In this document: positions 58,188-64,000 of the stretch, piece after piece
Layout of the letters: every line of letters starts with the position of its first letter
How positions within the stretch are numbered: the first letter of the stretch is position 1
Source: Flavobacterium tistrianum
Lineage (GTDB): Bacteria > Bacteroidota > Bacteroidia > Flavobacteriales > Flavobacteriaceae
Length of the DNA: 64,000 bases
NCBI RefSeq assembly: GCF_003254545.1
Contig: NZ_QJRH01000072.1
Span: 432,799-496,798, forward strand
Direction of reading: 5' to 3'
Notes under the pieces: model-generated
Database searches by the model: none
Told to the model about the DNA's origin: nothing
What the model saw: the letters and a program-made list of their open reading frames with translations, nothing else
Made by a program: the position numbers and the translations under genes

Positions 58188-59000
58188 TTAGAATGTTCGT
58201 TTAATGAGATTGTTGGTTAATTTGCCAGTATTGTAAACATATTCGGTTGGAGTTATTCCTGTATGTTTTTTAAATTCTTTAATTAAATGAGATTGGTCAG
58301 AAAATCCGGCATCATAACAAATGGTTGTTATATTGGCGTCTTCAGGTTTGTTTTTTAATAGCTTTAAAAAATGATGTAGCCTTACAACGTTTCCAAATTT
58401 CTTCGGATTTAGTCCAATGCATTCTTTGAATTTTCTTTCCAAGTGCCTTTCGGTATAACCTGTGTATTCTACTAATTGTTTTATAGAGAATTGCCCTTTA
58501 TTTTTAATGATAAAGTTTAAAGAATGATCTATTATAAATTGATTTGAAGCTGTTTTTGAGGCTAGTAACAATCTAAAAAAAGAATTAAGCAGTTCAACCC
58601 GTATTTGATTATTTTGTTGAAACAGGCTCTCCTGAAGCGCTATAATTTTTTCGTCAAAAATATCTTCGACAGGAATAATAGCATCGTGAAATTCGTTGAC
58701 AGGAATTCCTAATAACTGATGGATTCCGTTGGGCTGAAAAACGACAATAATAAGCGTTATTTCACTTTCAGAATAAAGATCTTTAAAACCGTTAAGCTGT
58801 CCGTATAAAAATGAAGCTGGCAGATACTTTCTTACTTCATGTTTAGTAATATCAGAAATGAGTTTGCTTTTTACAGAAAAGACAAGGCCGGTATTTCCGT
58901 CTGAAAATAAACGGAATTTTTGCATAGCAGTTTCAGTATTATCTAAAAATAGATAATGCTTGATGAAGGGTAATAAATCTTTTGGAACAGAAATCTGCAT
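58188..59000 (-). CDS. AraC-family transcriptional regulator
   Basis: A 270-residue regulator. The N-terminal effector domain (about 1-150, PKDLLPFIKHYLFLD) resembles DUF6597. The C-terminal AraC DNA-binding domain has two helix-turn-helix units (SIKQLVEYTGYTERHLERKF, about 178-197, and ITTICYDAGFSDQSHLIKEF, about 225-244). The nitrilase-family gene directly follows and is a likely target. Confidence 0.88.
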   Translation of the reverse strand: MQISVPKDLLPFIKHYLFLDNTETAMQKFRLFSDGNTGLVFSVKSKLISDITKHEVRKYLPASFLYGQLNGFKDLYSESEITLIIVVFQPNGIHQLLGIPVNEFHDAIIPVEDIFDEKIIALQESLFQQNNQIRVELLNSFFRLLLASKTASNQFIIDHSLNFIIKNKGQFSIKQLVEYTGYTERHLERKFKECIGLNPKKFGNVVRLHHFLKLLKNKPEDANITTICYDAGFSDQSHLIKEFKKHTGITPTEYVYNTGKLTNNLIKRTF

Positions 59001-59081
59001 GTCAAATTAATTTATAGCAAAATACAAAGGTACCTTTATTTTGCTTTAAAATATTTTACTAAATGGAATTGTAAAACTAAT

Positions 59082-59846
59082 TTATTTCTGTAAAGCAGTT
59101 TTAATCTGCGGTATCATTCTGTTTACAAACATTCTATAAGCAATTTCAGAAGGATGCAGACCGTCTGAAGCAACTAAGTTCGGATTGTTAAGGCCTTGTC
59201 TCGTAATGTCGGTAATTGAAATAAATGCAACATTTCTGGATATACAGCAATTCTCAGCAAAATTATTATACTGATTGATCTCGTTAGAAATTTTCATTCG
59301 GTTTGAATCGGTATAGTTTGCAGCAAACGGAGTATAGGTATAATCTGGAATCGAAAGCACAATCACTTTTTTGTTGTTGCCTTTGGCCAATTCAATTGCC
59401 TTATTGAGCAATTGTGGAAATTCTTTTTCGTAAATCGAAAAATCTAAATGTTGATATTGATTGTTGACACCAATTAAAAGGGTAACCAAATCATAATTAG
59501 ATTCTGGATTTTGCGAATTAATTGCCGAAATTAAATTGGCAGTTGTCCATCCTGTTGTCGCAATGACTTTTAATGAAAAAGCGGTTTCCGGATAAATTGT
59601 CTGTAACTTAGCTTTGAGCTGTTCAGGATATCGACAAGTTTCGCAGACGCTTTGTCCAATGGTATAACTATCTCCCAAAGCGAGATAATTTATGGATTTT
59701 GAAATTGGGGCTGTGAGTACTTCTGCGGTTGGCGGAGTTGTTGCAGGAGGAACCGAATTGTTCTCAGAATCTGATTGCTCAGCGCTGCAGCTCAATAAAA
59801 ATATATTGAGTAAAACAATAACTATTTGTTTGAAATGCGGTTTCAT
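59082..59846 (-). CDS. SGNH/GDSL hydrolase lipoprotein
   Basis: A 254-residue lipid-anchored esterase-type hydrolase. The signal peptide ends in LLSC (Cys about 20). The catalytic Ser is in LALGDSYTIGQS (about 58), the block III-like Asn/Gly in LLIGVNNQYQ, and the Asp/His pair in DGLHPSEIAYRM (about 230). It acts probably on acyl esters or acetylated polysaccharide at the outer envelope. It lies 65 bp downstream of the DUF3050-like gene on the same strand. Confidence 0.88.
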   Translation of the reverse strand: MKPHFKQIVIVLLNIFLLSCSAEQSDSENNSVPPATTPPTAEVLTAPISKSINYLALGDSYTIGQSVCETCRYPEQLKAKLQTIYPETAFSLKVIATTGWTTANLISAINSQNPESNYDLVTLLIGVNNQYQHLDFSIYEKEFPQLLNKAIELAKGNNKKVIVLSIPDYTYTPFAANYTDSNRMKISNEINQYNNFAENCCISRNVAFISITDITRQGLNNPNLVASDGLHPSEIAYRMFVNRMIPQIKTALQK

Positions 59847-59911
59847 AATTTTGGCAAATTAGATTTGTGAACATCTTAAACAAATAGTTACGTTAAATAG
59901 GTCTTTTTGGA

Positions 59912-60694
59912 TTAAACCATTTCAGCTTTCATCACGATTTCTTCCTCAATGGCATTCCAAAGTGCGATACGTTTTTCTAGGGCAAGAATCGAAACTTCTT
60001 CTACTTCTTTCCATTTTTGTGCATCGTCTTCACATAATTCTGTAATCATTGTCATAGCCATCGGACCGTGCTCATCAGCATCTAGTTCGATATGTCTTTC
60101 AAAATAGTATAACAATTTTGTCAAATCGGTTTCAGGAAGATTCTTTTGAAAGTTTTTCAAAATCTCAGTAAACATACTCGGAATAAGGTCTTCTCTCCCG
60201 AAAGTAAAAGCGGCTGCAATTTCGTGTGGTTTTCCTTCTTCGATTACTCTAAAAGTAAAATCAAGAAAAGCTTTTACATTTGGATGAAGTGAGCTTTGTT
60301 TGATTGCTACAAATATATTGTGCAGAGAAGTCACCTCTGATAGAAAGCTTAAAATTCCTGTTGTATTAGCGCCACAAGCTTCCATTGCTTCAAGATACAT
60401 TTCGTAGTGGCTTTGTCTTCTTCCGTCTAGTGTTAAATCGGTTTCTTCAGCCAAGACAATTTCGTTAATCAAGTAACGTGTTCCTGGATTTTTTGTAGCA
60501 AACCAAGGTGTGGTTGTGCAAGTAAGTTTAGCTTGTAAAGCTTTTAGTAATGACATGAAATCCCAAACAGCAAAAACGTGAGTTTCTAAAAAACTGTGCA
60601 GGTCGTCTATATTTTGAATCTTATTGTATAAAGAATGCTTTAAAAGTTGGTCTTTTTGAGGTTGTATGCTTTTGTTTATCGTTTCGATATTCAT
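59912..60694 (-). CDS. DUF3050-like protein (haem-oxygenase-like helical fold)
   Basis: A 260-residue soluble helical protein. The segments HVFAVWDFMSLLKALQ (about 36-51), LAEETDLTLDGRRQSHYEMY (about 76-95) and ERHIELDADEHGPMAM (about 206-221) hold conserved histidines and acidic residues, in line with DUF3050 and a haem-oxygenase-like fold. Biochemical function is unknown; a di-iron or cofactor role is possible. A terminator separates it from the upstream acyl-CoA dehydrogenase gene. Confidence 0.72.
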   Translation of the reverse strand: MNIETINKSIQPQKDQLLKHSLYNKIQNIDDLHSFLETHVFAVWDFMSLLKALQAKLTCTTTPWFATKNPGTRYLINEIVLAEETDLTLDGRRQSHYEMYLEAMEACGANTTGILSFLSEVTSLHNIFVAIKQSSLHPNVKAFLDFTFRVIEEGKPHEIAAAFTFGREDLIPSMFTEILKNFQKNLPETDLTKLLYYFERHIELDADEHGPMAMTMITELCEDDAQKWKEVEEVSILALEKRIALWNAIEEEIVMKAEMV

Positions 60695-60720
60695 TTGTGA
60701 AAAAATTTTGATGCAAAGAT

Positions 60721-60750
60721 AAAAAGCTTCTCCGTCAAGAAGAAGCTTTT
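60721..60750 (-). terminator. Terminator of the acyl-CoA dehydrogenase gene
   Basis: AAAAGCTTCT (60722-60731) pairs with AGAAGCTTTT (60741-60750) with a 9-nt loop. The minus strand continues with T after the stem. Confidence 0.75.
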
Positions 60751-60785
60751 CGCATTGATTTTATGTATATTTTAATAATTACAGA

Positions 60786-61964
60786 TTATTTAAATGCTGG
60801 AATTCCAGTCACATCCATTCCTGTTATCAATAAATGTATGTCGTGAGTACCTTCATAAGTAATCACACTTTCAAGGTTCATCATGTGGCGCATGATAGAG
60901 TATTCGCCAGTAATTCCCATACCTCCGAGCATTTGTCTTGCTTCTCTAGCAATGTTGATAGCCATGTTTACGTTGTTGCGTTTTGCCATCGAAATTTGAG
61001 CAGAAGTTGCTCTTCCTTCGTTTCTTAAAACTCCTAAACGCCAAGTTAATAATTGTGCTTTTGTGATTTCGGTAATCATTTCTGCCAGTTTTTTCTGCTG
61101 TAATTGGGTTCCTCCAATTGGTTTTCCAAACTGGATTCTCTCTTTTGAATATCTTAAAGCGGTATCGTAACAATCCATTGCTGCTCCGATTGCTCCCCAT
61201 GCAATTCCGTAACGAGCAGAATCTAAACAGCCAAGCGGAGCGCCAAGACCAGATTTATTTGGCAGAAGGTTTTCTTTTGGAACTTTTACATTATCAAAAA
61301 TTAGCTCTCCAGTTGCAGATGCACGAAGAGACCATTTGTTGTGTGTTTCAGGAGTTGTAAAACCTTCCATGCCGCGCTCAACGATTAAACCGTGAATTCT
61401 GCCTTCTTCATTTTTAGCCCAAACAATCGCAATATCAGCAAAAGGAGCATTTGAAATCCACATTTTGGCACCATTTAAAAGATAATGATCTCCCATATCT
61501 TTAAAATTGGTAATCATACTTCCAGGATCAGAACCATGATCTGGCTCAGTTAAACCAAAACATCCTATATATTCTCCCGTAGCCAGTTTTGGCAGATATT
61601 TCATTCTTTGTTCTTCGTTTCCGTATTTCCAAATAGGATACATTACTAAGGAAGACTGTACAGATGAGGTAGATCTCACACCAGAATCGCCTCTTTCGAT
61701 TTCCTGCATAATTAGTCCATAAGAAATTTGGTCCAATCCAGCACCACCATACTGTACAGGAATATAAGGTCCGAAACCACCGATTTCTCCAAGACCTTTA
61801 ATAATTTGTTTAGGAAATTCAGCTTTTTGAGCATATTCTTCTATAATAGGAGAAACTTCTTTTTTAACCCAAGCACGAGCAGATTCGCGAACCAATTTAT
61901 GTTCGTCAGATAGTAAATCGTCTAGGTTAAAATAATCTGGAGATTGAAATAGGTCTGGTTTCAT
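60786..61964 (-). CDS. Acyl-CoA dehydrogenase (glutaryl-CoA dehydrogenase-like)
   Basis: A 392-residue flavoprotein that makes alpha,beta-unsaturated acyl-CoA. Helical N- and C-domains, the FAD motif CFGLTEPDHGSDPGSM (about 129-144), and GLIVERGMEGFTTPE are visible. Near the C-terminus the text ESVITYEGTHDIHLLITGMDVTG places the catalytic Glu in VITYEGT (about 367-373). Its overall form is closest to glutaryl-CoA dehydrogenases, but chain length is not certain. The frame opens at 61997; the ATG at 61964 (MKPDLFQSPDYFNL) is preferred. A -7 element lies upstream. Confidence 0.88.
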   Translation of the reverse strand: MKPDLFQSPDYFNLDDLLSDEHKLVRESARAWVKKEVSPIIEEYAQKAEFPKQIIKGLGEIGGFGPYIPVQYGGAGLDQISYGLIMQEIERGDSGVRSTSSVQSSLVMYPIWKYGNEEQRMKYLPKLATGEYIGCFGLTEPDHGSDPGSMITNFKDMGDHYLLNGAKMWISNAPFADIAIVWAKNEEGRIHGLIVERGMEGFTTPETHNKWSLRASATGELIFDNVKVPKENLLPNKSGLGAPLGCLDSARYGIAWGAIGAAMDCYDTALRYSKERIQFGKPIGGTQLQQKKLAEMITEITKAQLLTWRLGVLRNEGRATSAQISMAKRNNVNMAINIAREARQMLGGMGITGEYSIMRHMMNLESVITYEGTHDIHLLITGMDVTGIPAFK

Positions 61965-61984
61965 GTTTTTTAAATTTAGCAAAG

Positions 61985-61992
61985 CAAATTTA
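61985..61992 (-). promoter_or_regulatory. -7 element of the acyl-CoA dehydrogenase promoter
   Basis: TAAATTTG on the minus strand, an exact TAnnTTTG match 21 bases before the ATG at 61964. A TTTG lies about 16 bases upstream. Confidence 0.45.
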
Positions 61993-62102
61993 AGCAATAA
62001 AAATACAACAAATACATGTTAAATTGTTATATTTATTTATGGTAAAAATAAAATTAATAGGAATTTGGCAAATTAATTGTAGTTTTTTGATAATTTATAG
62101 AC

Positions 62103-62110
62103 TATTTTTG
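62103..62110 (+). promoter_or_regulatory. -7 element of the TPR-AraC gene promoter
   Basis: TATTTTTG matches TAnnTTTG, 20 bases before the ATG. The nearest TTG lies 23 bases upstream, so the -33 is weak. Confidence 0.42.
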
Positions 62111-62129
62111 AATTCCAAAAACAAACTTA

Positions 62130-63911
62130 ATGAGGCTGATCATCTCTTTTTTCTTTTTACTATTAGTATTTTCCGGTGGGACTGCTCAAAATAAGGAGGA
62201 GTTCACGGAACAAAAGTACTTAGAATTACAGGATAAAATCCGTTTTAGCATGAACGGTAACTTTGACCAAGGCCTCGAATATGCAGATGAATTAAAGAAG
62301 TCCAACAACAATGAGCACATAGCTTTTGCCTATGGGGCAGGATCTTACCTTTATCAATTAAAAAATAATAGAGCTAAATGTGATGAATGGTTTGCCAAGG
62401 CATTAGTTCATTACAATAAACTCCCAGAATCTGTTCAAAAAATAAATCTTAGAGCTTACCTCTACAATTATAGGGGATTGATAGAATGGAAAAGACGAAA
62501 TTTTAGTAATGCTCTTAGTAATTATCAGGAAGGAATTAAGCTTTCTATAAAAACTAACGATGTTATTCAGACGGTAAAGTTTAAGAGTAATATTGCCCTA
62601 GTTAATGAAGCTGTGGGCAATTACGAACTTGCTGTTAAAAACCTTAGACAGAATAGTGATTTTTTGGATAAGAATGAAAGTCTTTATGAGAAAGACCAAT
62701 TCCAAAACAGTAAAAGTAATATTTATACCAATTTAGGAAATGTCTACGAAGGTTATTACATGAAGAACCGAAGTAAGTCAGTTTTACTTGATTCGGCTGA
62801 ATACTATTATAAAAGGGCGATAACCTATTCGCAAAACTATATAGATAATAAAATGACAGCTACTTTAAGTCTGGGAAATATCTATTTGTTAAAAAAAGAT
62901 TTTAAAAATGCAGAGAAAGCTTACTTTGATATTTCGATGTATGCGAAGCAAAATAATGATGAAAGTTATTACAAGACTGCAAATTATAACTTGGGCGATC
63001 TTTATTATGCTCAAAAAAAATATGATAAAGCTTTAATTTTCTTGAAAAAAGTCGATTCTCTTTATTTAAAGGAGAAGAAAATAGATATGAGCTATTTTCA
63101 ATCTAATTATATCCAAGCCAAAATTTATAATATTCTAAATGAACCGGAATTAGCTTTTAAGCATTCTAAAATTTATTTAGATTCTTATGAAAAATATGAG
63201 GGACAACTGCGGGAAGAAGCTTTAGAAGTTAATTATAAATTGGGTACTGCAAATCTCAGTGATGAGATGTTGAACATTCAAGAGAAGTATAAATATGAGG
63301 TTTTATGGAATAAAGCCCTAAAAGTCTTCTATGTTATTTTGGTTGTTGGGATTGTTTTTTTTCTAATTAAAAATATTAGAGATAAGAATAAAGCACAGAA
63401 AAAAATGAACGCTTTAATTGAGGAATTTAAAGCTAATCTTGAGAAAAAAGAAATCGAAAAAGCCGAAATCGAAAAAGCGGCATTAGAAAAAACTATAGTT
63501 GCGGAAGAGTTACCAGAACTAGAAGATGCTCAGTTTAAAAAGGAAAATGCAAATCTCAGCATCGATGAGGCAAAAGAAAATAAAATTGTAGAAAAATTAT
63601 TGGCCTTAGAAGAAAAACTGGAATACTTAAATGCAGATTTTACGCTCTCGTATGTTGCTAAAAAAATTAAAACCAATACTACCTATTTATCCTATGTTGT
63701 CAATAAAAGATTTGGAAAATCTTTTGGAGAATATTCGAATGAATTAAAGATTAATTATGTTATTAATCAGATGATTACCAATCATTTGTATCGTAAATAT
63801 TCGACTCAGGCAATTGCAGAAAGTGTTGGTTTTAAAAATGCTGTTTCATTTGCAAAATCGTTTCGCAAAAGAACTGGAGTATCTCCAGCTCAATTTGCGA
63901 ACAATATTTAA
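62130..63911 (+). CDS. Membrane-bound TPR regulator with C-terminal AraC DNA-binding domain
   Basis: A 593-residue single-polypeptide signal transducer. Signal peptide or first anchor at 1-20 (VFSGGTAQ), about eight TPR-like helical hairpins (about 25-370, for example SNYQEGIKLSIKTND and NYNLGDLYYAQKKYDKALIF), a transmembrane helix (VFYVILVVGIVFFLI, about 397-411), a charged coiled-coil stretch rich in KKEIEKAEIEKAALEK, and a C-terminal AraC helix-turn-helix (about 490-593, TLSYVAKKIKTNTTYLSYVV, QAIAESVGFKNAVSFAKSF). It probably senses through periplasmic TPRs and binds DNA on the cytoplasmic side. Ligand and targets are unknown. It converges on the partial gene at the window end. Confidence 0.86.
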   Translation: MRLIISFFFLLLVFSGGTAQNKEEFTEQKYLELQDKIRFSMNGNFDQGLEYADELKKSNNNEHIAFAYGAGSYLYQLKNNRAKCDEWFAKALVHYNKLPESVQKINLRAYLYNYRGLIEWKRRNFSNALSNYQEGIKLSIKTNDVIQTVKFKSNIALVNEAVGNYELAVKNLRQNSDFLDKNESLYEKDQFQNSKSNIYTNLGNVYEGYYMKNRSKSVLLDSAEYYYKRAITYSQNYIDNKMTATLSLGNIYLLKKDFKNAEKAYFDISMYAKQNNDESYYKTANYNLGDLYYAQKKYDKALIFLKKVDSLYLKEKKIDMSYFQSNYIQAKIYNILNEPELAFKHSKIYLDSYEKYEGQLREEALEVNYKLGTANLSDEMLNIQEKYKYEVLWNKALKVFYVILVVGIVFFLIKNIRDKNKAQKKMNALIEEFKANLEKKEIEKAEIEKAALEKTIVAEELPELEDAQFKKENANLSIDEAKENKIVEKLLALEEKLEYLNADFTLSYVAKKIKTNTTYLSYVVNKRFGKSFGEYSNELKINYVINQMITNHLYRKYSTQAIAESVGFKNAVSFAKSFRKRTGVSPAQFANNI

Positions 63912-63921
63912 AGCTGTATTA

Positions 63922-64000
63922 TTAACCATTTCCCCCACCATTCGTTTTTATCGGAGAGCTTTGATAAGGCGGAGGATCAACAGTGTCGTTATCGCCTCCT
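63922..64000 (-). CDS. 3' end of a minus-strand gene (partial)
   Basis: Read on the minus strand, the last 26 codons before TAA (63922-63924) give a Pro/Gly/Asn-rich tail: GGDNDTVDPPPYQSSPIKTN, then GGGNG. It looks like the disordered end of a small exported or membrane protein. The rest lies outside the window. The gene would converge on the TPR-AraC gene with 10 bp between stops. The evidence is a short open frame with a plausible tail, so it is tentative. Confidence 0.42.
   Translation of the reverse strand, partial: GGDNDTVDPPPYQSSPIKTNGGGNG

Noticed and set aside
1..64000. CRISPR arrays, prophage, insertion sequences with transposase
   Set aside because: No regularly spaced identical repeats, no cas or phage genes, and no transposase reading frame were found.

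Overview
The window is low-GC DNA from a Bacteroidota bacterium, most likely Flavobacterium or a close relative. The evidence is Bacteroidetes-type promoters (TTG, about 19-20 bases, TAnnTTTG), A-rich leaders instead of Shine-Dalgarno sequences, a short NuoG, a TonB receptor with an N-terminal carboxypeptidase-like domain, TPR/CHAT and TPR/AraC proteins, and many small intergenic inverted-repeat families that I associate with flavobacteria. No prophage, transposase or CRISPR array is visible.

Layout. 1-1746: 5' part of a secreted family-1 pectate lyase gene (minus) with palindromic operator candidates at its promoter. 2218-3000: Bax-inhibitor-1-like membrane protein. 3151-16589: complete nuoA-N complex I operon (minus), with one promoter, one terminator and repeat-filled spacers. 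16833-20798: cold shock protein, aspS, a TlpA-like thioredoxin and a MORN-repeat protein. 20857-26910: iron-siderophore module (TonB receptor, two small membrane proteins, two PepSY proteins). 27129-31258: odhB and odhA for 2-oxoglutarate dehydrogenase. 31375-33991: small exported proteins and a polyprenyl synthase. 34258-41257: YceI protein, TetR regulator and TolC/MFP/RND efflux operon, with three identically built operator candidates. 41426-42664: MFS exporter. 42739-50868: accessory locus (retropepsin-like protease, CHAT-TPR protein, PKD/outer-membrane protein, lipoprotein, small membrane protein, and a divergent sigma factor with an anti-sigma-like TPR partner). 50983-51480: S41 peptidase remnant and decayed repeats. 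51479-54477: tatD, a PlsC-like acyltransferase and a type I asparaginase. 54713-64000: MFS/LysR pair, tRNA-Ser, nitrilase-family enzyme, AraC regulator, SGNH hydrolase, DUF3050-like protein, acyl-CoA dehydrogenase, a TPR-AraC membrane regulator, and the 3' end of another gene.

How the genes work together. NADH from central metabolism, including the OdhA/OdhB complex, feeds complex I. The TonB receptor imports ferric siderophore, which the PepSY membrane proteins may reduce or release. The TetR protein probably represses its own efflux operon and the adjacent yceI gene through GGAAACT-N14-AGTTTCC sites.

The best candidate for an undescribed system is 42.7-50.9 kb: a sigma/anti-sigma-like pair next to a caspase-fold CHAT protein that overlaps a retropepsin-like protease gene, plus envelope proteins. 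A 28-bp inverted repeat with one mismatch covers the CHAT start codon and bounds a 98-bp segment that could be an invertible switch. Functions here are inferred from domains seen in the translations; no database search was possible.
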